This document shows, in pieces, positions 1 to 8,047 of a DNA stretch of 64,000 nucleotides (the stretch's first letter is position 1; each line of letters begins with the position of its first letter). The position numbers were made by a program, and so were the translations under genes. The notes under the pieces were generated by a model. The model worked only from the letters and a program-made list of their open reading frames with translations, was not told where the DNA came from and ran no database searches. The DNA is from Paenibacillus spiritus (lineage in GTDB: Bacteria; Bacillota; Bacilli; Paenibacillales; Paenibacillaceae): assembly GCF_008710135.1 (NCBI RefSeq), contig NZ_VYKK01000015.1, forward strand, positions 310,001 through 374,000. Direction: 5' to 3'.

Positions 1-1
1 C

Positions 2-319
2 ATCGAGACCCGTGAACTGCGGAGCGTATCCGGAATGAAAGCCAAGGAGCAGAAGAACGCCTTTGACCGGGGACTTGCGGAGCTGCAGGAGCGGGGGGCC
101 ATTGTCATTTCGGGGGCGGTCCAGCGTCTGGACGCAAGCGGAGAGAAGAGCGGCTGGAACAGCACCTCCTATGAGACGTCGGAGAACTGGATGCGCCAGT
201 CCGGGCTGGCCCGATACGTCGGAAACAGGGAAGAAGCCCGGCTCCGGCTGCTGGAGCAGGCGGAACGGATCTGGTCTCCCGCAGCCGTCCGGTGGTTGTC
301 CAAGGAACTGAGCCGCTAG
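2..319 (+). CDS. C-terminal part of an unidentified protein (possibly AlkZ-related), 5' end outside window
   Basis: The frame is open from base 2 to the TAG at 319, and the first ATG (35) has no ribosome binding site, so this is the tail of a gene beginning before the window. The visible 105 residues begin IETRELRSVSG and are charged and mostly helical, with two Trp-rich stretches (SGWNSTSYETSENWM and AERIWSPAAVRWLSKEL). The pattern faintly recalls the C-terminal part of winged-helix, AlkZ/YcaQ-related proteins. I cannot confirm that, so treat the product as unknown. Confidence 0.45.
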   Translation: METRELRSVSGMKAKEQKNAFDRGLAELQERGAIVISGAVQRLDASGEKSGWNSTSYETSENWMRQSGLARYVGNREEARLRLLEQAERIWSPAAVRWLSKELSR

Positions 320-376
320 CCCCGGTTCCTGTTACATCCTCCTGCATATAGGTAAGCGCTTGCATGAAACCGACTG

Positions 377-565
377 CTACTTCAGTAGTGGGATCAGAAA
401 GGCGGCGGCGAAGTACAGAATACCCAACATCAACAGAACATAGGCCGTAAATTTGAGGAACCGGGCAAGGGAAGCCCCCGGCCTGTCGTCTGCTGTGAAA
501 TTGGAGGCAGGCAGAGGTTCGGCCGTATTCCTTTCATGCCAATCGGGCACATAAGGTTCCTTCAT
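377..565 (-). CDS. small single-pass membrane protein, 62 aa
   Basis: A short ORF with a strong ribosome binding site (AGGAGGAGATCATC then ATG). The first 35 residues are polar and carry no recognisable motif. Residues about 36-60 form one hydrophobic helix (FLKFTAYVLLMLGILYFAAAFLIPLL), ending in a single Lys. It stands alone between the left-edge gene, which is convergent, and the aminopeptidase. Function unknown. The strong SD and clean topology make it likely to be real. Confidence 0.6.
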   Translation of the reverse strand: MKEPYVPDWHERNTAEPLPASNFTADDRPGASLARFLKFTAYVLLMLGILYFAAAFLIPLLK

Positions 566-663
566 GATGATCTCCTCCTAAATCGGGATTGCTGATTATG
601 GAACTAATTGTATTGTTACATATTTGTGAACATAATTCAATGAGACGCGTGCGGGTTCATGCC

Positions 664-704
664 AAAAAAAACCGCCGGACTCCGAATGGATCGGAGTCCG
701 GCGG
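664..704 (-). terminator. intrinsic terminator of the aminopeptidase gene
   Basis: A perfect 14-bp stem (CCGCCGGACTCCGA, positions 672-685 with 691-704) and a 5-nt loop, followed on the minus strand by a run of eight T (664-671). It lies 20 bp after the aminopeptidase stop. Confidence 0.9.
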
Positions 705-723
705 CCCGTTGAACGGTGCGGAA

Positions 724-1956
724 TTAGAACGCCCAGTTGCCCTTCAGGAAGACGGGTTCCTCGGAACCGTCTGCCGCGATGCCGTAAATATTCATATCCG
801 CCGAGCCGATCATGAAATCGACATGCGTAAGGCTTGTATTCAAGCCGCGCTCGCGGAGCTGGTCCTGATTCAGCATTTTGCCGTCCACCAGACAGAAGGA
901 ATAGGCGGCGCCGATAGCCAGATGGTTGGAGGCGTTCTCGTCGAACAGTGTGTTGTAGTACAGAATGTTGGAATCGGAGATAGGGGAATGATGCGGCACC
1001 AGAGCGACCTCGCCCAGATATTTCGCGCCCTCGTCGATCTCGATGAGATGCTCCAGCGATTCCTGGCCGACTTCGGCCTGAACGGAGATAATCCGCCCGT
1101 TCTCGAAGGTGATCGAGAAGTTGTCGATGATGTTCCCGCTGTGGCTGAGCGGCTTCGTGCTGCGGACCGTTCCGTTGACGCCGGTCTTGAGGGGAGCCGT
1201 GAACACTTCTTCGGTCGGCATATTGGCGACGAACTTTACGCCTTTCTCGTTGGTGCTGTCGCCGCGCGCCCAGAGATGTCCTTCCGGGAGCTCGATCGTC
1301 AGGTCCGTTCCTGGAGCTTCATAACGCAGCTTCTTGTACTTCTTGGCGTTCAGCACATCTGCCTTGGCTTCCAGCGTCAGCAGATGGTCCTGCCAGGCTG
1401 CGACCGGGTCCTCCCGGTCGAGGCGAACCGTCTTGAAGATGGCATCCCACAGAGCATCCACCCGGTCCTCCGAAGGAAGCTGCGGGAAGACCTTATCGGC
1501 CCATGCCTTTGAAGGAACGGCAACAATGCTCCAGCTTACACGCTCCGACAAAATGAATTCCCGGTATTTCTCCAGCGCCGCTCCGCGCGTCTTCTGGTTC
1601 AGCGAAATCCGGGCCGGGTCGATCCCGTTGAGCGCATCCGGATCTTCCGCAATGACCGAGAGGAAGGCGGCGCCTTGCTCGGCCAGCTCTGTCCATTCTC
1701 CCGCCAGCCACTTGGGCGGCGTGGAGAACACTTCGTCTGCGGCATGCTCGAACTTCAGCCGGGTAATCCGTTCGTCGCTCCAGTTGACGATTACGTTGCC
1801 GGCCCCTGTCTCATAAGCCTGCTCGGCGATCAGACGGACGAATTCGGCCGTCGATACCGGCGCGTTGATTACAAGCGTCTGACCGGGCTGAACGTTGATG
1901 CCGATTTTGACGGCCAGCTCTGCATATTTGTTCAGTTTCGCTTCAAATGGGGACAT
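724..1956 (-). CDS. M29-family aminopeptidase
   Basis: Metallo-exopeptidase that removes N-terminal residues from peptides in the cytoplasm. At 410 residues it has the usual family length. The N-terminal part (FEAKLNKYAELAVKIGINVQPGQTLVI) is typical of family M29 (AmpS/AmpT/PepS). The C-terminal half carries the family's metal-ligand segments: a Glu in NMPTEEVFTAP, Glu and His in GEVALVPHHSPISDSN, His in NHLAIG, and His/Asp in HVDFMIGSADMNI. The start has GGAGG seven bases upstream. It is monocistronic, with its own terminator. Substrate range cannot be read from sequence. Confidence 0.92.
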   Translation of the reverse strand: MSPFEAKLNKYAELAVKIGINVQPGQTLVINAPVSTAEFVRLIAEQAYETGAGNVIVNWSDERITRLKFEHAADEVFSTPPKWLAGEWTELAEQGAAFLSVIAEDPDALNGIDPARISLNQKTRGAALEKYREFILSERVSWSIVAVPSKAWADKVFPQLPSEDRVDALWDAIFKTVRLDREDPVAAWQDHLLTLEAKADVLNAKKYKKLRYEAPGTDLTIELPEGHLWARGDSTNEKGVKFVANMPTEEVFTAPLKTGVNGTVRSTKPLSHSGNIIDNFSITFENGRIISVQAEVGQESLEHLIEIDEGAKYLGEVALVPHHSPISDSNILYYNTLFDENASNHLAIGAAYSFCLVDGKMLNQDQLRERGLNTSLTHVDFMIGSADMNIYGIAADGSEEPVFLKGNWAF

Positions 1957-2128
1957 AAATGAACCTCCGTTTACCGTTTCGTTTAGATATGGATACCCAT
2001 ATTGTACTAAATTATTAACCGCCGGCCGAAAAAAGTCAATGAAGGTGAGACCTGTACTTCTTCGGGAATCCGGTAAATGTTATACTGGGAGAGAACAGGA
2101 CAGACCTTGAAAGGAAGTCGGACAACCC

Positions 2129-2419
2129 ATGAAGACGGATATTATCCGCGCGGACATGACCCGCGATGAAGCAGGCAGCTATCTGGGCCATACGGTATTC
2201 AGACTGGAAGGCCACGAAGCCGCTTATGAAATTACACTGTTCAGCAAGAAGGGCAAGGAGTGGGATTATGCGCTCAATTTTGCGGAGGAGTCCGGCGATG
2301 AAGAGCAGTTCCTCCGGGCGGACAGCCTGATTGAAGAGGATGACGAGCTGTTCGACCGGCTCCTGGACGCGGCGCTCGAAATGCAGGAAGAGTCAACCGA
2401 AGACAAGAGCGGACAGTAG
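2129..2419 (+). CDS. conserved hypothetical acidic protein, 96 aa
   Basis: The ORF starts at ATG 2129 after AAAGGAAGTCGGACAACCC. The protein is strongly acidic with no signal peptide or membrane segment. The middle (YEITLFSKKGKEWDYALNFAEESG) alternates hydrophobic and polar residues like a small beta-sheet domain, and the C-terminus is a run of Asp/Glu. I do not recognise the family. It is convergent with the potassium-channel gene and shares a bidirectional terminator with it. Confidence 0.65.
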   Translation: MKTDIIRADMTRDEAGSYLGHTVFRLEGHEAAYEITLFSKKGKEWDYALNFAEESGDEEQFLRADSLIEEDDELFDRLLDAALEMQEESTEDKSGQ

Positions 2420-2439
2420 AATTTTACCGCTCTGATACG

Positions 2440-2478
2440 AACCAAGAGCCCGCTTCCGTGTGAAGGGGCTCTTGGTTT
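2440..2478. terminator. bidirectional terminator between convergent genes
   Basis: A 12-bp inverted repeat (AACCAAGAGCCC at 2440-2451 with its complement at 2466-2477) between the stop codons of the 96-aa gene (+) and the potassium-channel gene (-). It has a short T-run on each side. Confidence 0.75.
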
Positions 2479-3835
2479 AACCAATCGTGACGTCGCCTTC
2501 GGGATAACGGTACAGTTCCCGGCTGCGGCGCGGCTTGATGGCGTAAGCCAGCGTGAGCGGGCCTGTCCGGCCCATGAACATCAGGACAATTACGAGAAGC
2601 TTGCCGGGGAGGCTGAGTTCGGGAGTAAGTCCGAGCGTGATACCGGAGGTCCCGAACGCCGAGACGGCCTCGAAGAGTACGCTCAGGAAGTCGGCGCTCT
2701 CCGTGATGCACAGAACCATGGTTGCGCTGACCACCAGCAGCAGCGACAAGAGCGTAATGGTAATGGCCCGGTATACATTCTCTTTGGGCAGACGATTGCG
2801 GAACAGGGCGACATCTTCCCGGCCGCGCAGACGGGCGTACACGGCGGCCATCAGAAGAGCGAAGGTCGTAATCTTGATTCCTCCGCCTGTAGAGCCCGGC
2901 GCAGCGCCGATGAACATAAAGAGAATGAGCAGAAATTGGCTCGATTCCCGAAGCTCCGCGACATTCAGCGTCGTGACCCCGCCGGAACGGGGGGTGATGG
3001 ACTGAAGGAACGACGCCATGATTTTACCCCCGGCATGAAGGGGCTTCATCGTATTGTTCGCCTCCAGCCACATCAGCATCGCAGCCCCGGCCACAACCAG
3101 AATCAGGGATGCGGACAGAACCACCTTCGAGTGCAGGGACAGCCGCCGGCGGCGCGGATAATCCACAATATCCGATAGGACGATGAACCCGATGCCGCCC
3201 AGGAAGATAAGGGCCATCGAGGTCAGGTTGACGATAGGGTCTTCTACATAATGAACCAGCCCGCTGAATGGGCCGTGCACATCGCCGAACAGATCAAAGC
3301 CGGCATTATTGAAGATCGAGACGCTGTGGAACAAGCCGAAATAAAAGGCTTTGGCCGCTCCCATGTCCTGCAGGAAACGCAGGGTGAAGAGCGCAGTTCC
3401 CATCCCCTGAATCACAAGCGAATAGAGCAGTACGCGCCGGATCAGACGGACAATCCCTTGCATGGAGTTCTGGTTCATGGACTCTTGCAGCAGCAGCCGC
3501 TCCTTCAAGGAGATCCGCTTGTTCAAAATCAGCGTAATGAGCGTAGCCATAGTGACAAAGCCGAGTCCGCCGAACTGGAACAGCACCAGCAGCACGATCT
3601 GGCCGAACAGCGTCAGACTGGTGCCTGTATCAACCACAGCCAGCCCGGTGACGCAAGTGGCGGAAGTAGCCATGAACAAAGCGTCCACCAAGGACAGCCT
3701 GCCTTCCGTGGAAGCGGCGGGAAGCCATAGAAGCAGTGTTCCGATCACAATCAGCCCCGCGAAGCCGAGCGACAGAATTTTGGGCGGGGTCAGCCGCATT
3801 CTTCTCCAAATAAAGTCCAAAGACAGATTAGCCAA
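2477..3835 (-). CDS. ktrB: TrkH/KtrB-family potassium uptake channel subunit
   Basis: Membrane subunit of a Ktr/Trk potassium uptake system, normally working with a cytosolic nucleotide-binding KtrA/C subunit that is not in this window. It has four repeated M1-P-M2 units with recognisable filter loops: TSATCVTGLAVVDTG, SIFNNAGFDLFG, SITPRSGGVTTL and SAFGTSGITLGL. The first membrane helix begins at TPPKILSLGFAGLIVIG. The frame is open up to 3940, but the best start is TTG at 3835, seven bases after GGGAG; this gives about 452 residues, normal for KtrB. The ATG inside RRMRLTPPK is an alternative start. Confidence 0.88.
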   Translation of the reverse strand: MANLSLDFIWRRMRLTPPKILSLGFAGLIVIGTLLLWLPAASTEGRLSLVDALFMATSATCVTGLAVVDTGTSLTLFGQIVLLVLFQFGGLGFVTMATLITLILNKRISLKERLLLQESMNQNSMQGIVRLIRRVLLYSLVIQGMGTALFTLRFLQDMGAAKAFYFGLFHSVSIFNNAGFDLFGDVHGPFSGLVHYVEDPIVNLTSMALIFLGGIGFIVLSDIVDYPRRRRLSLHSKVVLSASLILVVAGAAMLMWLEANNTMKPLHAGGKIMASFLQSITPRSGGVTTLNVAELRESSQFLLILFMFIGAAPGSTGGGIKITTFALLMAAVYARLRGREDVALFRNRLPKENVYRAITITLLSLLLVVSATMVLCITESADFLSVLFEAVSAFGTSGITLGLTPELSLPGKLLVIVLMFMGRTGPLTLAYAIKPRRSRELYRYPEGDVTIG

Positions 3836-3957
3836 AGCGCACACTCCCGGGTCCGTGAATTCGTTGTGACAAATTATATCACAATTTGTACCGGACAGTC
3901 CGCATAGGACTCGGCGGGAGGGGGAGATGCGCAGGCGCAAGAAAGAAGGTTAAGCCA

Positions 3958-4428
3958 ATGATGATTACGATTCGAGAATTGATACCCGCAGACGCTGCCG
4001 ACCTGCTGAGGCTTCAGCGCCAGCTCGACCGGGAAACCCGGTTCATGATGCTGGAGCCCGGGGAACGTACAGCAGACGAAACGCAGACGGCGGAGATGCT
4101 GGAGAGCTTCCGCCAATCCGATAATTCGATCCTGCTGGGTGCCGAGGCGGACGGGCGGCTTGTCGGATTCGTCTCCGCAAAGGGCGGAGGCCCGCAGAGA
4201 GTCCGCCACAGCGCTTATTTGGTCGCCGGAATCGCTTCGGAATACACGGGCCAAGGCATCGGAACGAAGCTGTTCCGCGAACTGGAAGACTGGGCCTGCT
4301 CAACCGGGCTTGTCCGTCTGGAGCTCACCGTCATGACCCACAATGAACGCGCGCTGGCCCTCTACCGCAAGTGCGGGTTCGGGATTGAGGGAACGAAGCG
4401 CCGGTCGCTGCGCGTAGACGGGAACTGA
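3958..4428 (+). CDS. GNAT acetyltransferase ending early at an in-frame TGA
   Basis: N-acetyltransferase of the GNAT superfamily, fold complete through the acetyl-CoA loop (GIASEYTGQGIGTKLFRELEDWA) and the C-terminal NERALALYRKCGFGIEGTKRRSLRVDG. Start ATG 3958 has GAAGG eight bases upstream. The stop at 4426-4428 falls where relatives continue into a conserved tail. The same frame beyond it reads ADEYMMAKILDSAHGE before a second TGA at 4477-4479. That tail looks family-typical, so the gene seems recently truncated by 16 residues, probably by a compensated deletion and insertion. The catalytic core is intact and activity may survive. Confidence 0.75.
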   Translation: MMITIRELIPADAADLLRLQRQLDRETRFMMLEPGERTADETQTAEMLESFRQSDNSILLGAEADGRLVGFVSAKGGGPQRVRHSAYLVAGIASEYTGQGIGTKLFRELEDWACSTGLVRLELTVMTHNERALALYRKCGFGIEGTKRRSLRVDGN

Positions 4429-4486
4429 GCAGATGAATACATGATGGCCAAAATTCTGGATTCCGCACACGGGGAGTGAAGCCTGC

Positions 4487-5068
4487 ATGTCCGGCCTTAT
4501 TTCTGATCTTCAGCGGTTTATAAGCATTCTGGACCGGCAGCCCTCGGTCCGGAAAGACCTGGAAGCCGTTGACAAGCTGCGCCTTCCGGAAGGCTGCATC
4601 GCTGCCGGATACCTTCGGTCTCTGGTCTGGGACGAGCTTCACGGCTTTATTCGCCGGACCGTGCCCGAAGATATTGATGTTCTCTATTATGACCCCCTTC
4701 ATCCGGAGGAAGCCGAAGAAAAGAAGCTGGATGCGCGGCTTCGTCAGCTTCGGCCCGGCCTGAACTGGTCCTGTAAAAATCAGGCCCGGATGCATCTGGT
4801 CAGCGGCAGCGCGCCTTATTCTTCCGTCGAAGCCGCGATGCGCGAATGGCCTGAAACCGCGACAGCCGTCGCCGTCAGAATGGATGGGAACGGAAGAATG
4901 ACAGTCATAGCGCCCTACGGTCTGAGCGACCTGATGAACGGAAGGGTCCGGCCAAGCCCCGGATGCCGAGACAGGGAGCTGTGTCGCCGCCGTATGGAAG
5001 CAAAGCGGTGGCTGGATAGATGGCCCAAGCTCCGGCTGGAGGATCCGCCTGGAGACCACAGGGAATAA
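4487..5068 (+). CDS. nucleotidyltransferase-like protein (NTP_transf_6 / DUF925 type)
   Basis: 193 residues. The N-terminal half has the nucleotidyltransferase pattern of this family: a buried Gly-Tyr segment (CIAAGYLRSLVWDELHG) and the metal-binding pair in EDIDVLYYDP (about residues 66-75). Then come an Arg-rich helix and the conserved ARMHLVSGSAPYSSVEAAMREWPETATAVAVRMD. Start ATG 4487 has GGGGAG upstream. It begins eight bases after the second stop of the acetyltransferase frame, so the two are probably co-transcribed. The transferred group and acceptor are unknown. Confidence 0.8.
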   Translation: MSGLISDLQRFISILDRQPSVRKDLEAVDKLRLPEGCIAAGYLRSLVWDELHGFIRRTVPEDIDVLYYDPLHPEEAEEKKLDARLRQLRPGLNWSCKNQARMHLVSGSAPYSSVEAAMREWPETATAVAVRMDGNGRMTVIAPYGLSDLMNGRVRPSPGCRDRELCRRRMEAKRWLDRWPKLRLEDPPGDHRE

Positions 5069-5085
5069 CAGCTGAAGAAGCGGAA

Positions 5086-6162
5086 TTATTGCTGAAGCAC
5101 TCCGAGCTTCTTGGCCATCTTCAGGAACCGGTCGGCGTATAAATCCGGCGAAAGGGTCTCCCGAATGTGCCGTTCTCCCTCCAGCCGAATCCGCTCCCGT
5201 CGCTTGCCGCTCTGCAACAAATCCAGCGCTCCTTCTACCGCATCGTCGATGCTGCCTCTATTGTAGAGACGGCCCGTGCGGTTATGCCGGATCATCCGCC
5301 GGATGCCGTCCGAATCCGAGCTGAGCACCGGACAGCGGCAGAGCATCGCTTCCGCGACCGCGTAACCGAACCCTTCCAATATGGAGGTGGAACAGAGCAG
5401 CCCTCCCGAATCTCCGATCATGCTCAAGTAATCCGCCATCAGCTCATGGGGAACGTTGGAGTACATAATAATCCGGGAAGTTATCCCCAGCGCTTCCGCA
5501 AGTTCCGAGAACTGCTCCTTGTCTCCGGGATCATACAGCTGTTCATCATGGAAGATCCACAGGTACATCTCGGGACGGATGTTCAGCAGCCGGGAGCCGA
5601 TCTTCAGAAATTCGCTCCAATTCTTGTTCGCCTGCAGCCTTCCGACCCAGCCGAGAATCGGAAACGGCTTGGCCGGGTAAGAGCGGTAAGCGAATTCCGA
5701 GGCGTCGACAGGATCATCGAAGCAATAGGCCGGGATTCCCGCGAACCGCCGAGTCAAGAGCTGCTGAAGATGCGTTGTCTTCGGATAGAGGAGCGCATCG
5801 GCGCATTGATGGATCCGTTCGGACATATCTTTGAGGATAATTTCGGCTTCCTGAAGAGGGCCGAGACCCTGAATTTCAAAGACCAGCGGTCCTCCGTAAC
5901 CGAAACCGCGGATTCTCCGGGCCAGATCAATGTCGGTACAGACGACAATTAAATCGTACTGCTCCTTCTGAATCCGTTCCCGGATCTCTCCATCCTTGCC
6001 TGCAATCAGCGTTGGAATGCCGCGGATATTCTGTACGCCCGCTCCGGGGTGGGTATACAGAAGATGGCACTCCACCCCCCGATTCATCAGCGCGCGGCAG
6101 CGCGTCCGATTCAGCGTCTCCATGCCTCCGCTCGGATTATAGAAGGTGAATAGCACTTTCAT
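5086..6162 (-). CDS. glycosyltransferase, GT4-like (GT-B fold)
   Basis: Transfers a sugar from a nucleotide-sugar donor. The N-terminal Rossmann domain begins KVLFTFYNPSGGMETLNRTR, where relatives bind the acceptor. The C-terminal domain has the donor-binding segments PILGWVGRLQANKNWSEFLKIG and STSILEGFGYAVAEAMLCRCPVLSSDSDG, the family E-x7-E region. ATG 6162 is preferred over an in-frame GTG at 6171, because GGGG precedes it at good spacing. The upstream glycosyltransferase stops inside this SD region, so the pair should be translationally coupled. The target glycan is unknown; a surface polymer or glycoprotein is likely. Confidence 0.85.
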   Translation of the reverse strand: MKVLFTFYNPSGGMETLNRTRCRALMNRGVECHLLYTHPGAGVQNIRGIPTLIAGKDGEIRERIQKEQYDLIVVCTDIDLARRIRGFGYGGPLVFEIQGLGPLQEAEIILKDMSERIHQCADALLYPKTTHLQQLLTRRFAGIPAYCFDDPVDASEFAYRSYPAKPFPILGWVGRLQANKNWSEFLKIGSRLLNIRPEMYLWIFHDEQLYDPGDKEQFSELAEALGITSRIIMYSNVPHELMADYLSMIGDSGGLLCSTSILEGFGYAVAEAMLCRCPVLSSDSDGIRRMIRHNRTGRLYNRGSIDDAVEGALDLLQSGKRRERIRLEGERHIRETLSPDLYADRFLKMAKKLGVLQQ

Positions 6163-6167
6163 TCCGA

Positions 6168-7364
6168 TCACCCCAGTGCTTCTTTCAATTCTTGTGTGCG
6201 AAACAGTTCATTCCAGCGCAAATCGAATAATGGCGTTCCGCTGCTCCGATGCCGGTACCCGACCAGTCTCTCATCGGTATAATAGCAGGACAGCAGAGAA
6301 GAGTCTGCTGCATCGAGGTGATCGATCAGGATCTGAAGGTCGGAGGAAGAAGCGAACGGAGCGCTGCCCGCAACAAGGACAAAGCGCGTCCAGACTTTGT
6401 TCAATTCAAGCTTGCCTGCTGCTTCGGAGGAACAGCCGGCGTAAGAGGCAGAGAGCGTAGAAGGGTGAGAAACAGCTGTCAGCGGGGTGGAAGCCGTTCC
6501 CCCTAACGATACATCCAGAATCCGGCATTCGTAGTTGCTGAACGTCTGTTCATACAGACTCTCCAGCCATTCTACCTCTCGCTCCCCCCCGTCCCGGGCC
6601 GGAAAGAGCACAGTCAGCTCTGCGGGTATCCCCCGCCGGTGACGGGCCTGATGGCGGGCCAGATGAAAAGCATGCCGCCAGCGTCTGTGCTGATACGCAG
6701 TATTCAGCGCAGACGAGATGCTGTGCGGAGAATTCACTCTGTAGTGCATCAGCTCGGCGGGAATATAGCGCATCCGGCACAGCTCGGAGAGCCGAAGCCA
6801 ATAATCATAATCCTCCACCGGCTCCATCCCGTAAGGTCCAACCTGCCTGGCGTAGCGGGCTTTATACATAAAGGAGACGCCGACCAGGGAAGAATCCAGC
6901 AGCTTATCCGCTGGCCGGGACTGGTACTGCCTCAGAAGAGCCAGACTCGGCTCGTCATGCAACGGGTTACCGGCTTCGTCGATACTCTGAAAGGAACTGT
7001 AGACCAGTCCCAGCTCTTCAGGCCCTTCAGCCAGGGTTCGTCTCAAGATCTCCAGGAAGCGGGGATGGTACCAGTTGTCGCTGGAGACCCAGGTCCAGTA
7101 GAGGATTTCAGGATCTTCCGATAGAACGTCAAAACCGGTGTTCAGCGCTGCCGCCACCCCCCGGTTCTCCGGATGAGCCAGCACCGTAACCCGGGCGTCG
7201 TCTCCAATCGCCGTCCTGACCAGCGGCTCCATAAGAGGGTCGCCGTCAAGAACGACCACCAGTCTGAATTCCCGGCAGGTCTGCACCAGCAAGGATTGAA
7301 GCGCAAGGCACACATAGTCCGGTCTCTGGGTATACACCGGCATTACAACGCCGACGTCTGTCAT
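6168..7364 (-). CDS. glycosyltransferase family 2
   Basis: GT-A fold sugar transferase of 398 residues. It opens with the family pattern VGVVMPVYTQRPDYVCLALQSLL, followed by RLVVVLDGDPL and the donor/metal region around LYWTWVSSDNWYHPRFLEIL. A further acidic segment is MEPVEDYDYWLRLSELC, where the catalytic base of GT2 enzymes usually sits. The frame is open to 7910, but ATG 7364 has GAAGGAG seven bases upstream and aligns with the family N-terminus. The last 130 residues resemble a second, degenerate sugar-nucleotide domain (LTVLFPARDGGEREVEWLESLYEQ). First gene of a two-gene operon. Confidence 0.85.
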   Translation of the reverse strand: MTDVGVVMPVYTQRPDYVCLALQSLLVQTCREFRLVVVLDGDPLMEPLVRTAIGDDARVTVLAHPENRGVAAALNTGFDVLSEDPEILYWTWVSSDNWYHPRFLEILRRTLAEGPEELGLVYSSFQSIDEAGNPLHDEPSLALLRQYQSRPADKLLDSSLVGVSFMYKARYARQVGPYGMEPVEDYDYWLRLSELCRMRYIPAELMHYRVNSPHSISSALNTAYQHRRWRHAFHLARHQARHRRGIPAELTVLFPARDGGEREVEWLESLYEQTFSNYECRILDVSLGGTASTPLTAVSHPSTLSASYAGCSSEAAGKLELNKVWTRFVLVAGSAPFASSSDLQILIDHLDAADSSLLSCYYTDERLVGYRHRSSGTPLFDLRWNELFRTQELKEALG

Positions 7365-7495
7365 AGTGTCACTCCTTCGGACGAAATTCCCTGACGGTAT
7401 GATATGTATATGACTATGCCGGCCGGGGGTGCGATTAAATTCGCGAAGAAGACCGGCAATAGCCGTTATCCGCTGAAACGGAACAAAAGAGGGCG

Positions 7496-7870
7496 TTAGA
7501 CCTGGAGCGACAAGGACGGAATTTCGGTCAGTTCCTGCTGAAGAACACGCTGTCCGGTGACCAGATTGCCGAATTCGTCCAGCCCGTAGACGGATACGGC
7601 CACATCGGCCAAGGGGCTGGACAGGCTGTACTGCACTTCGTAGGCGACATTTCCGGCAATCACAAATTCCCGGATATCGGCACTGAACGGGGGAACGACA
7701 AAGCCCGATACATAGAGCGGCGTCAAGGCAAGAGACGAAATCGGCACCCCGAAGACTTCGAGAATAATGGTGGCGCTGGCATTCGACACGTTGCGGACAC
7801 TGACGGCGATCTGCGAAGCGGCGGTGCCGATGGCCCGGGTATTCGTGATGATTCCCGTGGTATAAGGCAT
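7496..7870 (-). CDS. hypothetical beta-rich protein, 124 aa
   Basis: ATG 7870 is preceded by GGAGGG at good spacing; a longer reading to 8068 lacks this support. The protein is almost entirely small, hydrophobic and Ser/Thr residues in alternating pattern (ITNTRAIGTAASQIAVSVRN, ATIILEVFGVPISS, VAYEVQYSLSSPLADVAVSV). This suggests a beta-sandwich. There is no Cys, signal peptide or membrane helix. It is divergent from the Asp-box protein across a 177-bp shared promoter region and lies next to two glycosyltransferases. A spore-surface or adhesin-like role is conceivable but is only an inference from context. Confidence 0.6.
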   Translation of the reverse strand: MPYTTGIITNTRAIGTAASQIAVSVRNVSNASATIILEVFGVPISSLALTPLYVSGFVVPPFSADIREFVIAGNVAYEVQYSLSSPLADVAVSVYGLDEFGNLVTGQRVLQQELTEIPSLSLQV

Positions 7871-8047
7871 GGGCTGTCCCTCCTGGAGAAGATGAAGTGT
7901 GACTCTCCATACCTTATTCTGCAACTCTCGCGAAAGGCTCGGACAAAGGTGGAGCAAGGGGTGGAAATTGCAGAAAGATAGGCAAAAGGGAAGAAAGGGC
8001 CGGAGAGGCGCCATATAATGAAACACATCTTCCAAGGGGGAGAGCCA

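Noticed and set aside
589-1512. Long ORF antisense to the aminopeptidase gene; similar long antisense ORFs at 43095-45092, 15957-18401 and 59547-61148
   Set aside because: They mirror strongly supported genes in GC-rich codons, have no SD, and their composition is the Arg/Gln/Ala-rich or Val/Asp-rich pattern expected of a shadow frame.
4426-4428. TGA in the acetyltransferase read as selenocysteine, given selD in the window
   Set aside because: No SECIS-like hairpin follows, GNAT enzymes have no Sec or Cys here, and selD is explained by mnmH.
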